From assembly GCA_024516035.1 (NCBI GenBank), contig CM044955.1, positions 42,122,574 through 42,186,573 on the forward strand: DNA of 64,000 nt, given 5' to 3'. The DNA is from Bactericera cockerelli (taxonomy: Eukaryota > Arthropoda > Insecta > Hemiptera > Triozidae). Under the pieces are notes generated by a model that saw only the letters and a program-made list of their open reading frames with translations, did no database searches and had not been told where the DNA came from. Below, piece by piece: positions 15,401 to 25,237 of this stretch (the first letter of the stretch is position 1; every line of letters begins with the position of its first letter). A program made the translations under genes and the position numbers.

Positions 15401-18400
15401 CTTCACAAACAACAGGGGCAGATTTTTGAGGTCCCTCCCATCTGGTCAATGTTTTCTGTACGAGCATACCATACGGCCGTCCGAGATGAAACTTTGTGGG
15501 TATTATCTCTGTTGTAATCCCTTATGATTCCCTTGATCTGAGCACATACAACATTCAGGGCCGCAGCTATGGGCCTTACAAGGGCCAGTCGATGGCTTCT
15601 CTGTAGGTCACGCCGTAGCTTATAGCGTTTAATTTTTTGCATGAATATAGCAGCACTGTATATAAGTTTGTGTAAAAAAATTCAGATCTTCACAAACAAC
15701 AGGGGCAGATTTTTGAGGTCCCTCCCATCTGGTCAATGTTTTCTGTCAGAGCATACTATACGGCCGACCGAGATGAAACTTTGTGGGTATTATCTTTGTT
15801 GTAATCCCTTATGATTCCCTTCGTCTGAGCACATTACAACATTCAGGGCCGCAGCTAAGGGCCTTACAAGGGCCAGTCAATGGCTTCTCTGTAGGTCACG
15901 CCGTAGCTTATAGCGTTATGATTTTTTGCATGAATATAGCAGCACTGTATATAAGTTGTGTAAAAAAATTCAGATCTTCACAAACAACAGGGCAGATTTT
16001 TGAGGTCCCTCCATCTGGTCAATGTTTTCTGTCAGAGCATACTATACGGCCGTCCGAGATGAAACTTTGTGGGTATTATCTTTGTTGTAATCCCTTATCA
16101 TTTCCTTCATCTGAGCACATTACAACATTCAGGGCCGCAGCTATGGGCCTTACAAGGGCCAGTCAATGGCTTCTCTGTAGGTCACGCCGTAGCTTATAGC
16201 GTTTTAATTTTTTGCATGAATATAGCAGCACTGTATATAAGTTTGTGTAAAAAAATTCAGATCTTCACAAACAACAGGGGCAGATTTTTGAGGTCCCTCC
16301 CATCTGGTCAATGTTTTCTGTCAAAGCATACTATACGGCCGTCCGAGATGAAACTTTGTGGGTATTATCTTTGTTGTAATCCCTTATCATTTCCTTCATC
16401 TGAGCACATTACAACATTCAGGGCCGCAGCTATGGGCCTTACAAGGGCCAGTCAATGGCTTCTCTGTAGGTCACGCCGTAGCTTATAGCGTTTGATTTTT
16501 TGCATGAATATAGCAGCACTGTATATAAGTTTGTGTAAAAAAATTCAGATCTTCACAAACAACAGGGGCAGATTTTTGAGGTCCCTCCCATCTGGTCAAT
16601 GTTTTCTGTCAGAGCATACTATACGGCCGACCGAGATGAAACTTTGTGGGTATTATCTTTGTTGTAATCCCTTATGATTCCCTTGTCTGAGCACATTACA
16701 ACATTCAGGGCCGCAGCTAAGGGCCTTACAAGGGCCAGTCATGGCTTCTCTGTAGGTCACGCCGTAGCTTATAGCGTTTATAATTTTTTGCATGAATATA
16801 GCAGCACTGTATATAAGTTTGTGTAAAAAAATTCAGATCTTCACAAACAACAGGGGCAGATTTTTGAGGTCCCTCCCATCTGGTCAATGTTTTCTGTCAG
16901 AGCATACTATACGGCCGTCCGAGATGAAACTTTGTGGGTATTATCTTTGTTGTAATCCCTTATCATTTCTTCATCTGAGCACATTACAACATTCAGGGCC
17001 GCAGCTATGGGCCTTACAAGGGCCAGTCAATGGCTTCTCTGTAGGTCACGCCGTAGCTTATAGAGTTATGTTTTTTTGCATGAATATAGCAGCACTGTAT
17101 ATAAGTTTGTGTAAAAAAATTCAGATCTTCACAACAACAGGGCAGATTTTTGAGGTCCCTCCATCTGGTCAATGTTTTCTGTCAGAGCATACTATTCAGC
17201 CGACCGAGATGAAACTCTTTGGTATTATCTGTTGTAATCCCTATGATTCCCTTGATCTGAGCACATTACAACATTCAGGGCCGCAGCTATGGGCCTTACA
17301 AGGTACAGTCAATGACTTCTCTGTAGGTCACGCCGTAGCTTATAGCTATGATTTTTTGCATGAATATAGCAGCACTGTATATAAGTTTGTGTAAAAAAAT
17401 TCGATCTTCACAAACAACAGGCAGATTTTGAGGTCCCTCCCATCTGGTCAATGTTTTCTGTACGAGCATACCATACGGCCGTCCGAGATGAAACTTTGTG
17501 GTATTATCTCTGTTGTAATCCCTTATGATTCCCTTGATCTGAGCACATTACAACATTCAGGCCGCACTATGGGCCTTACAAGGGCCAGTCGATGCTCTCT
17601 GTAGTCACGCCGTAGCTTATAGCGTTTTAATTTTTTGCATGAATATAGCAGCACTGTATATAAGTTTGTGTAAAAAATTCAGATCTTCACAAACAACAGG
17701 GCAGATTTTGAGGTCCCTCCCATCTGTCAATTTTTCTGTCAGAGCATACTATACGCCGACCGAGATGAACTTTGTGGTATTATCTTTGTTGTAATCCCTT
17801 ATGATTCCCTTCGTCTGAGCACATTACAACATTCAGGCCGCACTAAGGCCTTACAGGGCCAGTCAATGCTTCTCTGTAGTCACGCCGTACTTATAGCGTT
17901 ATGATTTTTTGCATGAATATAGCAGCACTGTATATAAGATTGTGTAAAAAATTCAGATCTTCACAACAACAGGCAGATTTTTGAGTCCCTTCCATCTGGT
18001 CAATTTTTCTGTCAAGCATACTATACGGCCGTCCGAATGAAACTTTGTGGTATATCTTTGTTGTAATCCCTTATCATTTCCTTCATCTGACACATTACAA
18101 CATTCAGGCCGCACTATGGCCTTACAAGGGCCATCAATGGCTTCTCTGTAGGTCACGCCGTAGCTATAGCGTTTAATTTTTGCATGAATATAGCAGCACT
18201 GTATATAAGTTTGTGTAAAAAATTCAGATCTCACAAACAACAGGGGCAGATTTTTGAGGTCCCTCCCATCTGGTCAATGTTTTCTGTCAGAGCATACTAT
18301 ACGGCCGTCCGAGATGAAACTTTGTGGGTATTATCTTTGTTGTAATCCCTTATCATTTCCTTCATCTGAGCACATTACAACATTCAGGGCCGCAGCTATG

Positions 18401-21400
18401 GGCCTTACAAGGGCCAGTCAATGGCTTCTCTGTAGGTCACGCCGTAGCTTATAGAGTTATGTTTTTTTGCATGAATATAGCAGCACTGTATATAAGTTTG
18501 TGTAAAAAAATTCAGATCTTCACAAACAACAGGGGCAGATTTTTGAGGTCCCTCCCATCTGGTCAATGTTTTCTGTCAGAGCATACTATTCAGCCGACCG
18601 AGATGAAACTCTTTGGTTATTATCTGTGTTGTAATCCCTAATGATTCCCTTGATCTGAGCACATTACAACATTCAGGGCCGCAGCTATGGGCCTTACAAG
18701 GTACAGTCAATGGACTTCTCTGTAGGTCACGCCGTAGCTTATAGCGTTATTATTTTTTGCATGAATATAGCAGCACTGTATTTAAGTTTGTGTAAAAAAA
18801 TTCAGATCTTCACAAACAACAGGGGCAGATTTTTGAGGTCCCTCCCATCTGGTCAATGTTTTCTGTCAGAGCATACTATACAGCCGACCGAGATGAAACT
18901 CTTTGGTTATTATCTTGTTGTAATCCCTAATGATTCCTTTGATCTGAGCACATTACAACATTCAGGGCCGCAGCTATGGGCCTTACAAGGTACAGTCAAT
19001 GACTTCTCTGTAGGTCACGCCGTAGCTTATAGCGTTTTAATTTTTTGCATGAATATAGCAGCACTGTATTTAAGTTTGTGTAAAAAAATTCAGATCTTCA
19101 CAAACAACAGGGGCAGATTTTTGAGGTCCCTCCCATCTGGTCAATGTTTTCTGTCAGAGCATACTATACAGCCGACCGAGATGAAACTCTTTGGTTATTA
19201 TCTTTGTTGTAATCCCTAATGATTCCTTTGATCTGAGCACATTACAACATTCAGGGCCGCAGCTGTGGGCCTTACAAGGTACAGTCAATGACTTCTCTGT
19301 AGGTCACGCCGTAGCTTATAGCTGTTTTAATTTTTTGCATGAATATAGCAGCACTGTATTTAAGTTTGTGTAAAAAAATTCAGATCTTCACAAACAACAG
19401 GGGCAGATTTTTGAGGTCCCTCCCATCTGGTCAATGTTTTCTGTACGAGCATACCATACGGCCGTCCGAGATGAAACTTTGTGGGTATTATCTCTGTTGT
19501 AATCCCTTATGATTCCCTTGATCTGAGCACATTACAACATTCAGGGCCGCAGCTATGGGCCTTACAAGGGCCAGTCGATGGCTTCTCTGTAGGTCACGCC
19601 GTAGCTTATAGTTTTAATTTTTTTGCATGAATATAGCAGCACTGTATATAAGTTTGTGTAAAAAAATTCAGATCTTCACAAACAACAGGGGCAGATTTTT
19701 GAGGTCCCTCCCATCTGGTCAATGTTTTCTGTCAGAGCATACTATACGGCCGACCGAGATGAAACTTTGTGGGTATTATCTTTGTTGTAATCCCTTATGA
19801 TTCCCTTCGTCTGAGCACATTACAACATTCAGGCCGCAGCTAGGCCTTACAAGCTATGGGCCTTACAAGGCAGTCGATGGCTTCTCTGTAGGTCACGCCG
19901 TAGCTTATAGAGTTATGGTTTTTTTGCATGAATATAGCAGCACTGTATAAGTTTGTGTAAAAAAATTCAGATCTTCACAAACAACAGGGGCAGATTTTTG
20001 AGGTCCCTCCCATCTGGTCAATGTTTTCTGTCGAGCATACTATTCAGCCGACCGAGATGAAACTCTTGGTTATTATCTTGTTGTAATCCCTTATGATTCC
20101 CTTGATCTGAGCACATTACAACATTCAGGGCCGCAGCTATGGGCCTTACAAGGTACAGTCAATGACTTTCTCTGTAGGTCACGCCGTAGCTTATAGCGTT
20201 TTAATTTTTTGCATGAATATAGCAGCACTGTATTTAAGTTTGTGTAAAAAAATTCAGATCTTCACAAACAACAGGGGCAGATTTTTGAGGTCCCTCCCAT
20301 CTGGTCAATGTTTTCTGTACGAGCATACCATACGGCCGACCGAGATGAAACTTTGTGGGTATTATCTCTGTTGTAATCCCTTATGATTCCCTTGATCTGA
20401 GCACATTACAACATTCAGGGCCGCAGCTATGGGCCTTACAAGGGCCAGTCATGGTTCTCTCTGTAGGTCACGCCGTAGCTTATAGCGTTTTAATTTTTTG
20501 CATGAATATAGCAGCACTGTATATAAGTTTGTGTAAAAAAATTCAGATCTTCACAAACAACAGGGGCAGATTTTTGAGGTCCCTCCCATCTGGTCAATGT
20601 TTTCTGTCAGAGCATACCATACGGCCGACCGAGATGAAACTTTGTGGGTATTATCTTTGTTGTAATCCCTTATGATTTCCTTCATCTGAGCACATTACAA
20701 CATTCAGGGCCGCAGCTAAGGGCCTTACAAGGGCCAGTCAGTGGCCTCTCTGTAGGTCACGCCGTAGCTTATAGCGTTATGATTTTTAGCATGAATATAG
20801 CAGCACTGTATATAAGTTTGTGTAAAAAAATTCAGATCTTCACAAACAACAGGGGCAGATTTGAGGTCCTCCCATCTGGTCAATGTTTTCTGTCAGAGCA
20901 TACTATACGGCCGACCGAGATGAAACTTTGTGGTATTATCTTTGTTGTAATCCCTTATGATTCCCTTCATCTGAGCACATACAACATTCAGGGCCGCAGC
21001 TATGGGCCTTACAAGGGCCATCAATGGCTTCTCTGTAGTCACGCCGTAGCTTATAGCGTTATGATTTTTGCATGAATATACACACTGTATATAAGTTTTG
21101 TAAAACAATTCAGATTTCACAAACAACAGGCAGATTTTTGAGGTCCCTCCCATCTGTCAATGTTTTCTGTCAGAGCAATACTATACAGCCGACCGAGATG
21201 AAACTCTTGGTTTATCTTGTTGTAATCCTTATGATTCCTGATCTGAGCACATTACAACATTCAGGGCCGCAGCTGTGGCCTTACAGGTACAGTCAATGAC
21301 TTCTCTGTAGGTCACGCCGTAGCTTATAGCGTTTTAATTTTTTGCATGAATATAGCAGCACTGTATTTAAGTTGTGTGTAAAAAAATTCAGATCTTCACA

Positions 21401-24400
21401 AACAACAGGGGCAGATTTTTGAGGTCCCTCCCATCTGGTCAATGTTTTCTGTACGAGCATACTATACGGCCGACCCAGATGAAACTTTGTGGGTATTATC
21501 TTTGTTGTAATACCTTATGATTCCCTTCTTCTGAGCACATTACAACATTCATGGCCGCAGTAATGGGTCATACAGAATAGTGGAAAGAATCTTAATAAAA
21601 ATCTTATTTTTTGTACATACTTGCGATCGGGATGATATTTAAAAATCATCTTTATTGAGTACTAGCGGGCTGTCGCCCGCTTTGCGGGCCGAGGCATGGC
21701 CGTGAAAGCAAAAAATCCTTTTTCGTCAATGGCAGGTGTTGTAGTGGGAGTTTCGAAAAATCCCGTCTTATTGCACATCTAGACTATAAGACAAAGCTAC
21801 CTACCAAATTTCAGCTTCCTAGGACTTACGGTTTGGGCTGTAGAGCGATGATCAGTCAGTGGTCAGTGGTCAGTGGTCAGTGGTCAGTGAGTGTCTTTGA
21901 CATTTATATATAGAGATTCATAAAACTTATAGGCTATATACATCATGAATAAATCATAAATTTTAAAAAAAAAACTGTATTTTAGCCATGTAATTCCGTT
22001 GAACACATGCTGACCAGGGTTAATCACGTAAGGTTGTAAAAGAGGGGTGTTGTTGAATGAAATCTCATGATAATAGGAATTCCCCTCCGGGTCCGAGTTT
22101 TTCGATCTGGTCAACGTTTTTCGTGGTCAAGCGATTAGGCAGACCCGATTTACTCTACTGCCACTACCTACCCACAAACCCCTACCTTACATTACGAAGA
22201 CCACTTTTATTGAGTTGTGTCCTAAGAGAATATTTACGTACAAACTGGTTCCCCTTTAACCTCCTGAGACCTGAATGTGCTTTAAAAGTACATAAGACAA
22301 TTTCACTTCACACTACTATCTTCTCTCAAAAACCGTCGGGAATTTTTGAAAATTCCATGCACTTTAAAAGTACGCCAGGTCATGATCAGTACTTTCTGGA
22401 ATACATGCCGAGGACTCAAGCAGTATCTGTCTTATGTACTTTTAAAAGTACATCCAGGTCTAAATCAGTATTTTCGGGAAAACATGCCCAGGTCTCAGGA
22501 GGTTAAAATAAAGTAACCCCTACACAGAAGGTCCACATCGCAGGTGGTATGGGGCAAGGACATGAGTGATGGGGAGATGAACTTCTTCTCAGTCTCTGCT
22601 GACGGAAGAATATTCAACTGGATCCTGCTGCAGAATCAGCTGCAGAAGAATCTGGTGCTGAATCTGTACCTGGCCATAGACCCTGTACCTGCCCCTGATG
22701 GAAATTTGATTCAGCTGAAAGGTAAAGATTGTTCATCGCTTTTGTCAATCGTTTTCATCATCATAGAGTGTCGTCATCGTTAACCCGTTAATGATCAGGC
22801 AAAGGAAAAACAAACTCGGTACTATTTCAGTACTGTGTGTATTTTTATAGGTACTTGTAGACGACTATGTTTGATTTGGATTCGCACAGTCTAATCTGTC
22901 TAATCTGATTGGATTCCGATATATTGTACGGGTTTCTTTTTCATTTATGAGTATTGTTTTTGGAGTTTAAAATAAAGGCACTTATTCTAAAGTGCCTTTA
23001 TTTATAAAATAAAGAAAAGTCCAAGTCTTCATGATGGTTGATCGCATATAGAAATATTTGTGGTTCAGCACGAGCCAACTCTGAAATAAAGTTGGCTGGA
23101 GACCATAAATCACCCTTTCACTTCCGTGTTCCAGCGTGTGGCACGGCCATCGCATTCCACACATCCCTTTCACTTCCGTGTTCCAGCGTGTGGCACGGCC
23201 ATCGCGTTCCACCCGGACCGTCGCGACATCTTCCTGGTGGGCACGGAGGAGGGCAAGATCTACCAGTGCAGCACCGTGTACCCCAGCGTGTACCTGTGCG
23301 AGTACCACGCCCACTTCATGCCGGTGCACGCGCTCAGCTTCAACCACTACAACTCCAGCATCTTCCTGTCCTGCAGTGCGGACTGGAGGGTCAAGATCTG
23401 GGAGGACAGGCGCTTGTGAGTGTGGTCTCCTTTTTTACGTGTTTCATATTTTTTTTTTTAACTCAAATTAATATATTTATTTTTAAAACATTAGTAAAAG
23501 TAATAAAACATGTAACAATATTTTAAAAGGGTACTCCTGCTCCATCTTCGATTAAGCCATACGAGTTTACTTCATATACTTACTTTCATAAACAGCTTTT
23601 ACAGACCACTAGGGCCTTTAACTTCTTGAACTATCATTCTCCATTCTAATCTGTATATTGCCATATCTTGCCTTTGAAGTGTATCTTCTTCAGAATGTAT
23701 AAGGCTGATCTTACACTCTCCATGTAATGCGACGTCTTCCAACTGATCGAGGACCTTGGATTTCTATGGTTATTGGTTAAACATGAGTGTTTCATATTGA
23801 ATAAAATAATAAAAAGGTGCCTAATATAGGCAGGAATTATCTTATTTTATCCAGGCTAATTCATAGCATGACAAGAAAATCCGTTTAGTTTTATTAATAT
23901 ACGACCCATTTAGAATCACTTGGATATAAGGCAGGAGACATTGAATCTGGGCGTCTGGGAATTCACAGGATCGAAAAAAATACTATTACAAAGAAGTTAT
24001 TTTTCCTTACAAAGTTTCCTTATACAGAGTCTCTTATACCCAGGTATCCTTTATATCCAGTTCCCTTATACCCAGGTTTACCGGGAAATTATTCTCTTGT
24101 ACCCAGTTTTCTCTTATATCCACGTTCGACTGTTTTCCTTCCACCACGGGGAAATAGCTAGTTGTAGGCACCTATATCACGGACACGGAACACAAATTTA
24201 TTGTAATTTAAAAACGGACACTTTCCTTATTCCAGGGAGCCCTACATAATTATATCACGGACACGGAAAACAAATTTATTGAAATTTAAAACGGACACTT
24301 TTCTTATTCCAGGGAGCCTCTGTTTGTGTTTGACCTCGGATGCTCTGTGGGCGGGGTCAAGTGGGCGCCATATTCGTCCAGCGTGTTCGCCGCCGTCACG

Positions 24401-24559
24401 CGTGACAGCAAGGTCTGGGTGTATGACGTGAACGTGAACAAGTACCACCCTGTCTGCTGTCAGCAAGTCACATCTGGCAAGAAGTTTCAGCTGACGCGAC
24501 TCTCCTTCAATTTCAAGTTACCTGTGCTGATCGTGGGAGATGATAAGTGAGTCTACATT

Positions 24560-24595
<36 letters not shown>

Positions 24596-25237
24596 GTTGC
24601 TCCAAAGAACATCATTACACTATATTTAATTCAAACTATAGTAACGATTAATAGGACTTCTCACAATCAAGATCAGTAGCTGTTCTTTATATCTTAAAAG
24701 TTATCATATTTGTGTTAACCACGATGTGATGTCACAATCAAACTCACCTTACTAAATTTATGCTTAACTTGGGACTCGAACCACCGACCTCCATGTTAAA
24801 AGTCCGCCGCCTTATCGATTGAGCTACTGAGGTCGGTTTGTATCTGTTTCGATAGCTCAGTGGTCAAGGCTTGTCTTTGGTAATCCAGAGGTCGTGGGTT
24901 TGAAACTCAGCCGGGTCATGACATGATTCTTCCATATTGTGATTATGACCACATAAGTTCAAAGAGCCCCGTTCAAATCCATAGTCAAAGATATTTTCAC
25001 TTCGTTCTTGCAGATTACAAAGGTTCACTAATAATATCCTTTTGTTTGCATTTCAGAGGATTCCTGACGACTTTGAAACTGTCACCCAACTGCCGCATCA
25101 AACCCAAACCGCCTAAGAAGCAGCAACATCTAGATCCATTCATCCTGGAAGTTCAAAAACTGGACAAACTTCTGTCCCTCGTGAGGGAACCTTCAGCCAT
25201 TACCAAGGTGGATGAAGACTCCAGTGTATCTTCCTAG
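1..25237 (+). CDS. DNAI1: Axonemal dynein intermediate chain 1, middle and 3' exons
   Basis: WD-repeat intermediate chain of the outer dynein arm, acting in the ciliary or sperm-tail axoneme. Exons: 1-193 (5' end cut by the window), 717-996, 1630-1791, 2398-2648, 22544-22721, 23187-23415, 24313-24546, 25057-25237, with stop TAG at 25235. All borders are GT-AG and every phase matches its neighbour. The first exon holds an acidic run, then NQFNF and YNNP, a family signature. The next has PPPR, W-IYDAY and NQNTFDDIAQ. The WD propeller follows from exon 1630 onward, with SGVMC, VGLYDGSV, NFFSVSADGRI, LVGTEEGKIY, DWRVKIWE, WAPYSS-VFAAVT, IVGDD and KLDKLLSLVRE matching vertebrate DNAI1 in order. 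The intron at 2649-22543 is 19.9 kb and holds two opposed satellite arrays. Two acceptors (23187, 24313) lie in local tandem duplications. The 5' exons appear only at 61396-63721. Confidence 0.93.
194..716 (+). other. DNAI1 intron, nothing further recognised
   Basis: AT-rich intron from donor GTAAGT to the AG at 715-716. No repeat or RNA gene seen. Confidence 0.8.
1270..1615. mobile_element. tRNA-derived SINE family C, two fragments in opposite orientation
   Basis: Bases 1270-1430 are a minus-strand copy; its reverse complement starts GCCTCCGCGGCGTAATGG and has GAGTTCGACTCAC as B box. Bases about 1440-1615 are the 3' part of the same family on the plus strand, with GCTGAGTGAGGTTAAT, GCGAATGCAGGGTAAAA and an A-rich end. 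They fill most of the intron 997-1629 and end just before the exon acceptor at 1629. Confidence 0.65.
1792..2397 (+). other. DNAI1 intron, nothing further recognised
   Basis: AT-rich; donor GTAAGT and acceptor TTTCAG. No repeat seen. Confidence 0.8.
2821..2887 (-). repeat. tRNA-like sequence, SINE head, second copy
   Basis: Same sequence as 24770-24836 with about ten differences; it lies near the start of the 19.9-kb DNAI1 intron. It carries pol III A and B box-like motifs on the minus strand. Confidence 0.6.
3297..3690 (-). repeat. Decayed satellite monomer split by retroposons
   Basis: Bases 3297-3384 and 3592-3690 match successive parts of the 289-bp monomer (AGAAAACATTGACCGGATGGG, then CTGCTATATTCATACG and CATTGACTGGCC). 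They are separated by the LINE-like tail at 3385-3591. The monomer is cut again by the SINE starting at 3689 and resumes near 3975. Confidence 0.75.
3385..3591 (+). mobile_element. Non-LTR retroposon 3' tail (stem-loop family)
   Basis: Short element with the conserved stem-loop GATTGCCATAGGCAATAACC, the sequence CCGCCCTTTAGTTAGGAC and a terminal ATAATAATAA microsatellite. It is flanked by ATCTAC on both sides (3379-3384 and 3592-3597), a clear target-site duplication inside a satellite monomer. Similar tails are at 35845-36005, 41272-41480 and 60430-60600. Its LINE or SINE parent cannot be named from the tail. Confidence 0.75.
3689..3970 (+). mobile_element. tRNA-derived SINE, family A copy 1
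   Basis: The head is tRNA-like: TAGCTCAGTTG (A box) and GGTTCGAACCC (B box) at the expected spacing. A non-tRNA body follows with GACCCAGCACCTAAATGG, GTGTCACTTCTCGTACATC and TTCCTGTTTCATGGCTAAG. Two further copies (8940-9217 and 39590-39882) share body and head. The third copy's head resembles tRNA-Gly(GCC). Confidence 0.85.
3985..7782 (-). repeat. 289-bp satellite array 1 (minus orientation)
   Basis: About 13 monomers of roughly 289 bp, in the orientation opposite to array 2. The first (3985-about 4300) is diverged; those from about 4300 on are nearly identical apart from single-base indels. Each monomer contains CGGTCGGCCGTAT, CAGATGGGAGGGACCTC, GTTTGTGAAGATCTG, GTGCTGCTATATTCATGC and the short inverted repeat around GGGCCTTACAAGGGCC. 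The array stops abruptly at 7782. It lies wholly in the 19.9-kb DNAI1 intron. Confidence 0.95.
7841..8060 (+). mobile_element. tRNA-derived SINE family C copy
   Basis: Head GCCTCTGTGGCGTAACGG with B box TTAGTTCGATCCCC. The body contains GGGTGAGTGAGGTTAATGTG and GATAAAGGGTATAACCCCC. Related 3' parts recur at 47150-47290 and 59270-59450. Confidence 0.7.
8206..8490 (-). pseudogene. Fragment of a mobile-element-like protein gene
   Basis: Two overlapping minus-strand frames together read FFKRLDQSTSF...VVNGTAERGVKLMNEY. The block V-V-N-(D/G)-T-A-E-R-G-V is familiar from abundant uncharacterised repeat-encoded proteins in arthropods. It is broken by at least one frame change and truncated at both ends. 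It lies in the spacer between the satellite arrays. The identification rests on memory of the motif. Confidence 0.4.
8940..9217 (-). mobile_element. tRNA-derived SINE, family A copy 2
   Basis: Minus-strand copy of the same SINE, lying in the spacer between the two satellite arrays. The tRNA-like head is cut at its 5' end, so the A box is incomplete, while GGTTCGAACTCCC and the body are present. Confidence 0.8.
9893..21570 (+). repeat. 289-bp satellite array 2 (plus orientation), about 40 monomers
   Basis: Head-to-tail monomers of about 289 bp, in reverse orientation to array 1. Variant classes recur in blocks, for example a form with TACAGTCAATGACTTC and TATTTAAG, one with CAGTCGATGG and one with CTTATCATTTCCTTCATC, giving higher-order structure. 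Stretches 13430-13640, 17100-18240 and 20860-21300 carry many single-base deletions in homopolymers. Reading frames of 106 codons recur in every intact monomer because the unit is nearly stop-free in one frame; I do not regard them as genes. The first monomer is joined mid-unit and the last decays into unrelated sequence near 21570. Confidence 0.96.
21660..21932 (+). mobile_element. Retroposon fragment with GTCAGTG heptamer repeat
   Basis: Starts ACTAGCGGGCTGTCGCCCGC and ends in about five GTCAGTG units, then ATTTATATATAGAG. The part TCTAGACTATAAGACAAAGC...CTTCCTAGGACTTACGG is repeated in reverse at 51165-51400 in a VAT1L intron. It resembles the 3' ends of widespread arthropod non-LTR elements, but I cannot assign the clade. 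Confidence 0.6.
22256..22506. mobile_element. piggyBac-like MITE, 243 bp
   Basis: Flanked by TTAA on both sides (22256-22259 and 22503-22506), with terminal inverted repeats CCTCCTGAGACCTG / CAGGTCTCAGGAGG. Inside are repeated CTTTTAAAAGTACAT motifs, also in inverted orientation. A TTAA target is typical of piggyBac and some Kolobok elements. It ends 37 bases before the acceptor of DNAI1 exon 22544. Confidence 0.75.
23113..23216 (+). repeat. 52-bp tandem duplication across a DNAI1 splice acceptor
   Basis: Two copies, starting at 23113 and 23165, each with CCCTTTCACTTCCGTGTTCCAG and the first coding bases. The second acceptor (exon from 23187) keeps the frame; the first would start at 23135 and shift it by one base. 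Confidence 0.9.
24173..24320 (+). repeat. 78-bp tandem duplication across the next DNAI1 splice acceptor
   Basis: Two copies starting at 24173 and 24251 (TATATCACGGACACGG...TATTCCAGGGAGCC). Possible exon starts are 24236 and 24313, 77 bases apart. Only the second keeps the reading frame. Confidence 0.9.
24770..24836 (-). repeat. tRNA-like sequence, SINE head, in DNAI1 intron
   Basis: The reverse complement begins CCGACCTCAGTAGCTC and ends GTGGTTCGAGTCC, so A and B boxes are present. A second copy is at 2821-2887, also minus. Both lack convincing acceptor-stem pairing, so I read them as SINE remnants, not tRNA genes. Confidence 0.6.
24845..24960 (+). mobile_element. SINE family B-like fragment
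   Basis: tRNA-like head (CGATAGCTCAGTGGTCAAGG, GTCGTGGGTTTGAAACTC) followed by a short body with GACATGATTC and GACCACATAAG. It lies in the last DNAI1 intron, next to a minus-strand tRNA-like stretch at 24770-24836. Confidence 0.65.

Noticed and set aside
4114..21299. Dozens of 60-200-codon frames across the satellite as a tandem gene family
   Set aside because: The frames repeat with the 289-bp monomer, start and stop because the unit is not a multiple of 3, and show no domain or codon bias.
4000..21570. CRISPR array
   Set aside because: The units are directly adjacent without unique spacers, in a eukaryotic intron.
23135..23186. Extra coding sequence from the first duplicated acceptor
   Set aside because: It would shift the frame before the conserved WD repeats; the second acceptor gives the correct phase.
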